A stretch of 6,243 nucleotides of DNA from Candidatus Methanovirga meridionalis (GCA_031289325.1 JAITPS010000242.1:1-6243), one strand, 5' to 3'. Numbered from the stretch's first letter, positions 1 through 6,055 are shown. Notes: generated from the sequence alone by a model not told the origin. Numbers and translations: made by a program.

Positions 1-50
1 ATGTATGTAAGAATATATTAAATAATGTATGTAAGAAAAAAAATATTTAA

Positions 51-100
51 TTTTAAAAAAAATTATTTATTAAGAACATTATTAAAACCATTATAATTAA
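51..100 (+). repeat. Diverged copy of the 92-bp repeat core
   Basis: This segment aligns with the right-hand half of the 92-bp unit seen at 261-536. Both share a TTTTAAAAAA start, a TTATTT block, the exact string TTAAGAAC, and a following AAACC/ACCA block ending in TATAATTAA or TATTTTAA. Several substitutions and a one- or two-base indel separate them. It is read as an old, decayed member of the same family in the same orientation. The AT bias makes chance similarity easier, so confidence is moderate. Confidence 0.5.
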
Positions 101-162
101 AAAAAGAACCATTAAATATTTTAATTTTCAAAATTATTTAATATATGGTCATAATGGAAAAG

Positions 163-220
163 TTCTTAAATTTTGAAATGATAATTTTTTTATTAAATTA
201 TTTAATTTTAAATATTATTT
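163..220 (+). repeat. 58-bp dispersed element, left copy
   Basis: The first 46 bases (163-208) are identical to 6092-6137. The match continues to 220 with two mismatches (209 T/C, 212 A/G) against 6092-6149. The element includes a TTCTTAAATTTTGAAATGAT segment and a run of seven T residues. In the right-hand copy it sits just downstream of a plus-strand gene, so it could be a 3' or terminator-like element. If so, this copy may mark the end of a plus-strand gene left of the window. It could equally be a dispersed repeat with no transcript role. Confidence 0.75.
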
Positions 221-260
221 CATGAAAATCTATAATTTTAAATTTTAAATAATATAAATT

Positions 261-536
261 TATTTTAATTAATATAATTAATTTTAATTTAATATTTTTT
301 AATAATATCTATTTTTAAAAAAGTTATTTTTTAAGAACTTCATCAAACCCACTATTTTAATTAATATAATTAATTTTTAATTAATATTTTTTAATAATAT
401 CTATTTTTAAAAAAGTTATTTTTTAAGAACTTCATCAAACCTACTATTTTAATTAATATAATTAATTTTTAATTAATATTTTTTAATAATATCTATTTTT
501 AAAAAAGTTATTTTTTAAGAACTTCATCAAACCCAC
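261..536 (+). repeat. Three tandem copies of a 92-bp repeat
   Basis: Copies occupy 261-352, 353-444 and 445-536, each exactly 92 bp. Copies 2 and 3 differ at one base, and copy 1 differs from them at two or three. A few bases of a fourth copy start at 537. The least AT-rich part is the block AAGAACTTCATCAAACCCAC. There are no unique spacers, so this is not a CRISPR array. There is no open frame, and the array lies downstream of the first MATE gene. Near-identity of the copies points to recent expansion. A diverged copy in the opposite orientation lies on the far side of the MATE pair. Confidence 0.9.
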
Positions 537-671
537 TATATTTTATTAATTTATAATTAAATAATTTATTTTATTTATTTTTTAAAAATAATAATTTTAA
601 TTTTAAAAAATTGATTTTAATAAAAATTAGAAGTAATGATTTTTACAAAAATTTAAGTTTTATGTTATAAA

Positions 672-2060
672 TTATGAATGAAGTTTTGTAAGTCCTATTT
701 TACTTTTTTTATTTAATCTATTAATATGTCTTCTTGCATAAAAGTATCCAAATATTGATCCGCAACCATTACCTAAAATGATTCCATACCATACTCCTTG
801 TTGACCAAATCCACATATAATAGCTAAAATGTAAATAAAAATCATTTCAAGAACCAGTAATTCAATTATAGTAATAAGCAATGAACTAAATCCTTTCCCG
901 ACTCCTAGAAAAAATGAACTTGCAGTTATACCCAAAGGTAAGGGGAAGTAAAATAAGCAAGTTACTCTCAAAAATTCAGATATTAAATCTCTAATATCTG
1001 CTAATTCTGGTAGGTATGCAAAAAGATAACTTATTTGTGGAGCGAATATAAATATAAATGTTGCCATTATTGTAACCACTAAGAAACTAAATTTAATTGA
1101 ATAATTGTATATTACCTTTAAATTTTCAAATTTACCTGCTCCATAGTTTGCTCCTGTAACAGCTACAGATGACATACCAATAGCCAATGGAATAACCATA
1201 ACTGCCGCTACAACTCTCCAACCAGCATTAAAAACAGCTACTCCTTGAATATCACTAACTAAAAATAAAACATAGTTAAAGAAGAGCATTGAAAAACCAA
1301 CGACCCACATTTCAATTCCTGATGGTATACCAACAGATAATATTTTCTTTATTAAATTCAGTTGAAAATTGAAATTTTTAAGTGAAAATTTAACATAAGT
1401 CTCTTTTTTAAACCAATAAATCAACAATACTGATACAAAAGCTAAGGATAATATTGATGCGAGTCCTGCTCCAAAAACACCTAAATTCAGAGTATATATG
1501 AAAACAGGATCTAAAATCATATTGATTACAGCACCAACTACGATTCCATAGGTTGCTTTTGTAACATTTCCTTCTGCACGAAGTATTCCATAAGCTGCTG
1601 ATGTGAACACTATAAATATTGAACCTAAAAAGAATATTTGACCATAACTTAAACAAATATCCATTAATCTATTATCTACTCCCATACCACTAAGTATCTC
1701 TTGAAGAAATAGGACTAAAATTAATGTAAAAGCCAATGATAAAATAGCTATTAACAATAAAACATGAATTCCTGCATTATCAACTTGTTTTTTATTTCTC
1801 TCACCAATGTATCGTGATATTACAGATGTCGCACCAACTCCAAGACCAGTTGAAAAACCATTCACTATTATATACAATGGATTTATAAATCCAATTGCAG
1901 CAAGAGATGTATCACCTAAACCACCAATCCAAATCCCATCTATAAGAGTATAAAGAGAATTTACAACCATTGCAAACATCATAGGTATTGATAGCTTTAA
2001 AATAGCTTTTTTTGGGTCTCCATGTAAAATTGATACTCCTTTAGTAGTGTTTTCAATCAT
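672..2060 (-). CDS. MATE family cation-coupled efflux transporter, copy 1
   Basis: Encodes a 462-residue inner-membrane transporter of the MATE (multidrug and toxic compound extrusion) family, usual length about 450, expected to export organic compounds in exchange for H+ or Na+. The sequence suggests about twelve membrane helices in two lobes joined by a basic loop near residues 217-230. Asp41 in TM1 (LIDGIWIG), Asn180 and Asp184 in TM5 (NMILDPVF) and Ser202 fall at the positions of the N-lobe cation site described in Pyrococcus furiosus MATE (D41, N180, D184, T202). This suggests a DinF-like, coupling-competent protein. ATG at 2060 is chosen over the TTG at 2063 because AGGTGA at 2070-2065 sits four bases before it. 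The C-terminus is unusual: a 9-bp deletion relative to the sister gene removes the ancestral stop, giving a tail ending TKLHS. The substrate cannot be told. Confidence 0.93.
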   Translation of the reverse strand: MIENTTKGVSILHGDPKKAILKLSIPMMFAMVVNSLYTLIDGIWIGGLGDTSLAAIGFINPLYIIVNGFSTGLGVGATSVISRYIGERNKKQVDNAGIHVLLLIAILSLAFTLILVLFLQEILSGMGVDNRLMDICLSYGQIFFLGSIFIVFTSAAYGILRAEGNVTKATYGIVVGAVINMILDPVFIYTLNLGVFGAGLASILSLAFVSVLLIYWFKKETYVKFSLKNFNFQLNLIKKILSVGIPSGIEMWVVGFSMLFFNYVLFLVSDIQGVAVFNAGWRVVAAVMVIPLAIGMSSVAVTGANYGAGKFENLKVIYNYSIKFSFLVVTIMATFIFIFAPQISYLFAYLPELADIRDLISEFLRVTCLFYFPLPLGITASSFFLGVGKGFSSLLITIIELLVLEMIFIYILAIICGFGQQGVWYGIILGNGCGSIFGYFYARRHINRLNKKSKIGLTKLHS

Positions 2061-2064
2061 CAAT

Positions 2065-2070
2065 TCACCT
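2065..2070 (-). promoter_or_regulatory. Ribosome binding site of MATE copy 1
   Basis: AGGTGA on the minus strand lies four bases before ATG 2060 and only one base before the possible TTG at 2063. The spacing favours the ATG as the start. The same site and spacing occur at the sister gene. Confidence 0.75.
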
Positions 2071-2090
2071 ATAACTTAAAAAAAATTTAA

Positions 2091-2110
2091 TAATAAAATA
2101 TAAAAAATTC
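2091..2110 (-). promoter_or_regulatory. Possible archaeal TATA-box promoter of MATE copy 1
   Basis: Read on the minus strand this is GAATTTTTTATATTTTATTA, which contains a TTTATATT box. Archaeal transcription usually starts about 25 bases downstream of such a box. That would put the start near 2075, giving a short leader that still includes the ribosome binding site at 2070-2065. TATA-like strings are common in DNA this AT-rich, so this is only a positional argument. Confidence 0.35.
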
Positions 2111-2116
2111 ACATTC

Positions 2117-2306
2117 TCACTTATTCTCTTCAGCTTCTATTTTAAAGTATTTTTGAAATTGACTGTCTAACAAATAACTGATTCCCTTTTCATTAGCTGT
2201 TCGTACTATTTACCAGTTTCTGATACAAATCATGTAAAAAAGTTAAATAAAAATTTTAAGATGATGTAGCTTCATATAAATCCCATTTAATCCATTTGGA
2301 TTTGAA
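2117..2306 (-). pseudogene. Decayed C-terminal remnant of a DinG/XPD-type helicase
   Basis: No intact frame exists, but three minus-strand pieces read as one protein end. Piece one (2306-2259) gives FKSKWIKWDLYEATSS and then a stop. Piece two (2229-2209) gives FVSETGK and then a stop. Piece three (2209-2117) gives IVRTANEKGISYLLDSQF and ten more residues to a TGA stop. Pieces two and three join if one A is restored in the A-run near 2209. Together they resemble the end of Rad3-related helicases: a W-x-x-W segment, then motif VI (Q-x-x-G-R-x-x-R, here SETGKIVR), then a D-x-G-x-x-x-x-LD-x-x-F block. About 30-40 bp separate pieces one and two and look inserted. The motif Gln and Arg are not conserved here (Ser and Lys). 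Nothing of the helicase body is present. The family call is from memory of the motif, not a search. Confidence 0.55.
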
Positions 2307-2405
2307 TAATAATTTTAATTTTAAAAAAATTGATTTTAAGAAAAATTAGAAGTAATGATTTTTACAAAAATTTAAGTGTTATGCTATAAATTATGAATGA
2401 AGTTT

Positions 2406-3779
2406 TTATTTTGCTGTAAGTCCTTTTTTATTTAATTTATTGATATATCTTCGTGCATAAAAGTATCCAAATATTGATCCGAAACCATTACCTAAAATAA
2501 TTCCATACCATACTCCTTGTTGACCAAATCCAAACACAATAGCTAAAATGTAATTAAAAATCATTTCAAGAATCAGTAATCGAATTATAGTAATAAGCAA
2601 TGAACTAAATCCTTTCCCGACTCCTTGAAAAAATGAACTTGCAGTTACACCCAAAGGTAAGGAAAAGTAAAATAAGCAAGTTACTCTCAAAAATTCAGAT
2701 ATTAAACCTCTAATATCTGCTAATCCTGGTAGGTATGCAAAAAGATAACTTATTTGTGGAGCGAATATAAATATAAATGCTGCCATTATTGTAACCACTA
2801 AGAAACTAAACTTAATTGAATAATTGTATATCACTTTTAAATTTTCAAATTTACCTGCCCCATAGTTTGCTCCTGTAACAGCTACAGATGACATACCAAT
2901 AGCCAATGGAATAACCATAACTGTCACTACAACTCTCCAACCAGCATTAAAAACAGCTACTCCTTGAATATCACTAACGAATAATAAAACAGAGTTTAAG
3001 AAGAGAGTTAGAAAGGCAACGACCAACATTTCAATTCCTGCTGGTATACCAACAGATAATATTTTCTTTATTAAATTCCATTGAAAATTGAAATTTTTAA
3101 GTGAAAATCTAACATAAGTCTCTTTTTTAAACCAATAAATCAACAACACTGATACAAAAGCTAAGGATAATATTGATGCAAATCCTGCTCCAAAAACACC
3201 TAAATCCAAAGTATATATGAAAACAGGATCTAAAATCATGTTGATTACAGCACCAACTACGATTCCATAGGTTGCTTTTGTAACATTTCCTTCTGCACGA
3301 AGTATTCCATAAGCTGCTGATGTGAATACTATAAATATTGAACCCAAAAAGAATATTTGACCATAACTTAAACAAATATCCATTAATCTATTATCTACTC
3401 CCATACCACTAAGTATCTCTTGAAGAAACAAGACTAAAATTAAGGTAAAAGCTAATGATAAAATAGTTATTAACAACAAAACATGAATTCCTGCATTATC
3501 AACTTGTTTTTTATTTCTCTCACCAATGTATCGTGATATTACAGATGTCGCACCAGCTCCAAGACCATTTGAAAAACCAATCACTATCAAATACAATGGA
3601 TTTATAAATCCAATTGCAGCAAGAGATGTATCGCCTAAACCACCAATCCAAATCCCATCTATAAGAGCATAAAGAGAATTTACAAACATTGCAAACATCA
3701 TAGGTATTGATAGCTTCAAAATAGCTTTTTTCGGATCCCCATGTAAAATTGATACTCCTTTAGTATTGTTTTCATTCAT
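2406..3779 (-). CDS. MATE family cation-coupled efflux transporter, copy 2
   Basis: Encodes a 457-residue membrane transporter, paralogue of the gene at 672-2060. By hand count 38 of about 452 aligned residues differ (about 92% identical): 11 in the N-lobe and 27 in the C-lobe. Asp41, Asn180, Asp184 and Ser202, matching the N-lobe coupling site of P. furiosus MATE, are all kept, so it should be active. Residues 106-191 are identical in the two proteins, while eight substitutions cluster in residues 252-267 of TM7. Later changes L385Q, E400R and I409N alter polarity in predicted TM10-TM11. ATG at 3779 is chosen over TTG at 3782, with AGGTGA at 3789-3784. The C-terminus (GLTAK) is probably the ancestral form. 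The gene lies upstream of copy 1 on the same strand, with about 345 bp and a helicase remnant between, so the two are probably transcribed separately. Substrate unknown. Confidence 0.93.
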   Translation of the reverse strand: MNENNTKGVSILHGDPKKAILKLSIPMMFAMFVNSLYALIDGIWIGGLGDTSLAAIGFINPLYLIVIGFSNGLGAGATSVISRYIGERNKKQVDNAGIHVLLLITILSLAFTLILVLFLQEILSGMGVDNRLMDICLSYGQIFFLGSIFIVFTSAAYGILRAEGNVTKATYGIVVGAVINMILDPVFIYTLDLGVFGAGFASILSLAFVSVLLIYWFKKETYVRFSLKNFNFQWNLIKKILSVGIPAGIEMLVVAFLTLFLNSVLLFVSDIQGVAVFNAGWRVVVTVMVIPLAIGMSSVAVTGANYGAGKFENLKVIYNYSIKFSFLVVTIMAAFIFIFAPQISYLFAYLPGLADIRGLISEFLRVTCLFYFSLPLGVTASSFFQGVGKGFSSLLITIIRLLILEMIFNYILAIVFGFGQQGVWYGIILGNGFGSIFGYFYARRYINKLNKKGLTAK

Positions 3780-3783
3780 CAAT

Positions 3784-3789
3784 TCACCT
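3784..3789 (-). promoter_or_regulatory. Ribosome binding site of MATE copy 2
   Basis: AGGTGA on the minus strand lies four bases before ATG 3779, identical in sequence and spacing to the site of the sister gene. It selects the ATG over the TTG one codon earlier. Confidence 0.75.
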
Positions 3790-3804
3790 GTAACTTAAAA
3801 AAAA

Positions 3805-3834
3805 TTTAAAATAATAAAATTTAAAATAATAAAA
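3805..3834. repeat. 15-bp tandem repeat, two copies
   Basis: TTTAAAATAATAAAA occurs at 3805-3819 and again at 3820-3834. It sits in the leader or promoter region of MATE copy 2. The matching place in MATE copy 1 (about 2085-2100) has a single shorter version, so the repeat arose or was lost after the block was duplicated. Confidence 0.8.
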
Positions 3835-3953
3835 TGTATTTAAAATATAAAATATTATTTAAAAGTTAATTTCTTGATTTATAATAATATATTAGGATAG
3901 TTATTTTAAGATAATAAAATAAATCATTAAAAAATAATTAAAGAATAACACTT

Positions 3954-4007
3954 TTTAAAATAAAATATCCATTTAAAATAAAATATCTATTTAAAATAAA
4001 ATATCTA
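3954..4007. repeat. 18-bp tandem repeat, three copies
   Basis: The unit TTTAAAATAAAATATCTA occurs at 3954-3971, 3972-3989 and 3990-4007, with one base different in the first copy and a fragment of a fourth afterwards. No unique spacers and no coding frame are associated with it. Confidence 0.85.
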
Positions 4008-4010
4008 TTT

Positions 4011-4086
4011 AAAAAATTAAGTAAATAATTCAAAATATGTTCTATAATAAAAAATTAAGTAAATAATTCAAAATATGTTCTATAAT
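4011..4086. repeat. 38-bp tandem duplication, two copies
   Basis: Positions 4011-4048 and 4049-4086 are identical. The unit contains TTAAGTAAATAATTCAAAAT and ends in TGTTCTATAAT. It starts directly where the 18-bp array ends. The perfect match points to a recent duplication. Confidence 0.88.
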
Positions 4087-4162
4087 ATTAATTAAAATAA
4101 TAAGAATATTAATTAAAATATCTATTAAATTCACAATAATTATATTTATTTTTAGATATTAT

Positions 4163-4226
4163 AAATATAGTGGTTTTGATAAAATTTTTAATAATAACTT
4201 TTTTATAAATAAATATTATTTTAAAA
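4163..4226 (-). repeat. Diverged inverted copy of the 92-bp repeat
   Basis: The plus strand here reads ATAGTGGTTTTGATAAAATT followed by TTTAATAATAACTTTTTTAT. The reverse complement of the 92-bp unit reads ATAGTGGGTTTGATGAAGTT followed by CTTAAAAAATAACTTTTTTA. The similarity goes on for another 20 or so bases through the TATTATT part. It is therefore a single, older member of the family in opposite orientation to the array at 261-536, on the other side of the two MATE genes. Confidence 0.65.
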
Positions 4227-4397
4227 TGTTTATTTAGAATTATAGTGTATGAAACAATGTTTTTAATTAATGAAATTCTTAAAAGTAAAATATAATCATT
4301 AAATTTTTAATTAAAAAAATTATAGTTATTATTTTTAAAAATAAAGAAATAAAAATTATTATTTAAAAAATTAATTTAATATTCATTTGAAATTCTT

Positions 4398-4517
4398 AAA
4401 AATAAGATATTTAAAAATAAGATATTTAAAAATAAGATATTTAAAAATAAGATATTTAAAAATAAGATATTTAAAAATAAGATATTTAAAAATAAGATAT
4501 TTAAAAATAAGATATTT
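4398..4517. repeat. 15-bp tandem repeat, eight copies
   Basis: AAAAATAAGATATTT is repeated eight times without a mismatch from 4398 to 4517, followed by a broken copy up to about 4530. Because the unit is a multiple of three, it leaves an open plus-strand frame that would encode repeats of YLKIR. The frame has only a TTG start at 4387 and no ribosome binding site, and it continues into low-complexity sequence, so it is not called as a gene. The array ends about 135 bp before the MmgE/PrpD start. Confidence 0.92.
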
Positions 4518-4610
4518 AAAAATAATTATTAGTTACAAACATTTTTTACATCAATATAATCAAAATATATTTGCATTATTTAAAGTGCTTTCTAAGATAA
4601 TATAACAGTT

Positions 4611-4628
4611 AGAAAGTAAATTATAAAT
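4611..4628 (+). promoter_or_regulatory. Possible archaeal promoter of the MmgE/PrpD gene
   Basis: AGAAAGTAAATTATAAAT has a purine-rich stretch, as in a BRE, before an ATTATAAA box at about 4620-4627. A start about 25 bases downstream would fall at about 4648-4650, only a few bases before ATG 4653. No AGGTGA-like site precedes that ATG, so a leaderless or nearly leaderless mRNA would fit. Such boxes are easily found by chance in this composition. Confidence 0.3.
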
Positions 4629-4652
4629 CTATTAAATGATATATGTATTAAT

Positions 4653-6029
4653 ATGATAATCAAAGAGCTTGCTAATTTTATTGTTAATTTAAAATATGAT
4701 GAAATTGATGATGAAGCTATTGAAAAAGCTAAATTATCATTTTTAGATTTTTTAAGTGTTAGTTATAGAGGATCTCAGGAAAAAAGCTCCCAAATAGCTA
4801 TTAAAACAATAATTGAATTGTTTAACTATGAGTCATCAGAGGATAAAATAGCTACGGTGATGGCTAACGGTTATTTAAATCCTATTCGTGCATCTTTTTT
4901 AAATGGAATATTTGCTCATAGCTTGGATTTAGATGATGGTCATACTATTGCCCAAATACATCCAGGATCAGTTGTTTTTCCATCAGCAATAGCAATTTGT
5001 CAAATGAAAGATTTGAATGGGGAAAAATTATTAGAATCTGTTGTTTGTGGTTATGAAATCGGGATTGTACTTGGAAAAATAGCTAATCCTCAACATAGAA
5101 ATCAAGGATTTCATAGTACAGGAACCATTGGAACATTTACATCTGGTGCAACTGTATCTAAGCTATTAAACTTAAATAAAAAACAAACAATGAATACTTT
5201 AGGTCTCTGTGGAACATTAAGCTCTGGACTTTTAGAATCAGACCATGCAGGAACAATGGCTAAACATTTACATGTAGGAAATGCTAACTATAATGGAATT
5301 TTATGCGGATTTTTAGGAAAAAATGGTTTTACAGGTGCTGAATCCATAATAGATGGTAATGAAGGCTTTTTAAATGGAATGGCAATAAAATCATTTGAAA
5401 ATTTAAAATCATTGAATGTTAATAGCTATTTAAGTAGTGAATTAGGAAAATCGCATATTAAAGATGTTTATTTGAAAAAATATCCAATTTGTAGACACTT
5501 ACATTCATCAATTGACTCTACAATAGCTATTAAAGAAAAGATAAATGATTTTAATGTAGATGATGTGAGAGGTATATGTATTGAAACATATAAAATAGCA
5601 TCTGAACATGATAACTATAATCCTAAAACACTTGAACAATTAAAACAAAGTTTACCTTTCACAATAGCTATTTCCTTAATCTTTAATGATGTTAAACTTG
5701 AAGATTTAAATAAGATATTTATAGATAAACAACTATACTTAAAAATTAAAAATTTATCCAAGAAAATAGAAATTCATTGCAGTAAAGAATTAGATGAATT
5801 ATTTCCCAATAAAAGAGCTTCAAAAGTTACAGTAACACTAAAAAATAATGAAAAACTTCAAGACATTACATATACTCCTATAGGAGAAAAAGAAAATCCT
5901 CTTTTAAAAGAAGATATTTTAAATAAATTCAAATATTTAAACCCTAATTTTAACTATCATCATCTAAAACAAATTGATAATCTTGAATCAATTAATATAA
6001 ATAGTTTCATGAAAGAATTTTCTAATTAA
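4653..6029 (+). CDS. MmgE/PrpD family protein (dehydratase/decarboxylase-like)
   Basis: Encodes a 458-residue cytosolic protein of the MmgE/PrpD family, which includes 2-methylcitrate dehydratase, cis-aconitate decarboxylase and iminodisuccinate epimerase. Typical family length is about 450-480. The large helical domain (about 1-265) carries the HSLDLDDGH segment (89-97), HPG with His103, GFHSTGTIGTF with His154, and KHLHVG with Lys204. The smaller domain begins near KKYPICRHLH (275-284). These line up with the active-site positions known in mammalian cis-aconitate decarboxylase (Asp93, His103, His159, Lys207, His277), so a working enzyme acting on a small carboxylic acid is likely. The exact substrate cannot be told. 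ATG 4653 starts a typical family N-terminus, but no Shine-Dalgarno sequence precedes it. The frame ends in three consecutive stops, TAA TGA TAA. No prpB, prpC or other pathway gene is in view. Confidence 0.93.
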   Translation: MIIKELANFIVNLKYDEIDDEAIEKAKLSFLDFLSVSYRGSQEKSSQIAIKTIIELFNYESSEDKIATVMANGYLNPIRASFLNGIFAHSLDLDDGHTIAQIHPGSVVFPSAIAICQMKDLNGEKLLESVVCGYEIGIVLGKIANPQHRNQGFHSTGTIGTFTSGATVSKLLNLNKKQTMNTLGLCGTLSSGLLESDHAGTMAKHLHVGNANYNGILCGFLGKNGFTGAESIIDGNEGFLNGMAIKSFENLKSLNVNSYLSSELGKSHIKDVYLKKYPICRHLHSSIDSTIAIKEKINDFNVDDVRGICIETYKIASEHDNYNPKTLEQLKQSLPFTIAISLIFNDVKLEDLNKIFIDKQLYLKIKNLSKKIEIHCSKELDELFPNKRASKVTVTLKNNEKLQDITYTPIGEKENPLLKEDILNKFKYLNPNFNYHHLKQIDNLESININSFMKEFSN

Positions 6030-6055
6030 TGATAATTTTTCTAATTAATGATAAT
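6020..6055 (+). repeat. 19-bp tandem duplication across the MmgE/PrpD stop
   Basis: TTCTAATTAATGATAATTT at 6020-6038 is followed by a second copy from 6039 that matches 17 of 19 bases. The first copy contains the last codons and stop of the gene. The second is outside the frame and has no coding effect. Confidence 0.8.

Larger units (their letters stand above)
1..586. other. Non-coding, repeat-rich AT region
   Basis: No convincing coding sequence is seen on either strand: open frames are short and stop codons are frequent. The stretch is almost purely A and T. It holds a small direct repeat (the 13 bases at 1-13 recur at 25-37), a diverged single copy of the 92-bp repeat family, one copy of a 58-bp element that recurs near the other end of the window, and three tandem 92-bp repeats. 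It lies downstream of the first MATE gene, so that gene's 3' end and transcription stop fall just to its right. Confidence 0.75.
587..2103 (-). repeat. Duplicated MATE block, copy 1
   Basis: This is the left copy of a block of about 1.5 kb that is repeated at 2305-3822 in the same orientation. Homology starts about 85 bp beyond the stop codon of the MATE gene. There, 587 onward matches 2305 onward with a handful of differences over about 100 bp. It runs through the whole gene and ends just upstream of its ribosome binding site. Conserved non-coding flank on the 3' side shows that a DNA segment, not just a reading frame, was copied. No terminal inverted repeats or target-site duplications are evident at the edges. 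Confidence 0.85.
2305..3822 (-). repeat. Duplicated MATE block, copy 2
   Basis: This is the right copy of the block found at 587-2103. The 3' flank (2305-2405), gene and ribosome binding site all align with copy 1. Some internal stretches are almost identical: within roughly 210 bp around 3210-3425 I count only three base differences from copy 1. Others, such as 2985-3040, are strongly diverged. The upstream edge is blurred by a 15-bp tandem duplication that copy 1 lacks. Confidence 0.85.
3780..4652. other. Non-coding intergenic region between divergent genes
   Basis: This 870-bp stretch separates the minus-strand MATE copy 2 from the plus-strand MmgE/PrpD gene, so promoters for both should lie here. 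It is almost purely A and T. It holds four separate tandem arrays (units 15, 18, 38 and 15 bp) and a diverged inverted copy of the 92-bp repeat. A 24-bp segment around 4083-4123 (AATATTAATTAAAATA, twice) is another small repeat. I see no RNA gene. The only long open frame (4387-4605) is produced by a 15-bp repeat and is not believed. Confidence 0.75.

Noticed and set aside
261..536. CRISPR array
   Set aside because: The 92-bp units are directly abutting with no unique spacers; the 15-, 17- and 18-bp arrays likewise lack spacers, and no cas genes are present.
1408..1656. 82-residue open frame on the minus strand inside MATE copy 1, with a counterpart at 3127-3375 in copy 2
   Set aside because: It is an out-of-frame shadow of the transporter gene, rich in Cys, Trp, Ser and Arg, with no ribosome binding site. 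Its presence in both copies follows from the duplication.
2061..2063. TTG as start of MATE copy 1 (and 3780-3782 of copy 2)
   Set aside because: It would lie one base after the AGGTGA site, too close for normal initiation; the ATG next to it has a four-base spacing and fits better.
4163..4226. Small RNA or riboswitch in the intergenic region
   Set aside because: The segment is explained as a diverged inverted repeat copy. No GC-containing stem, conserved riboswitch motif or terminator structure can be seen.
4387..4605. 72-residue plus-strand frame with (YLKIR)8
   Set aside because: Generated by a 15-bp DNA repeat in AT-only sequence, TTG start, no ribosome binding site, no sensible protein outside the repeat.
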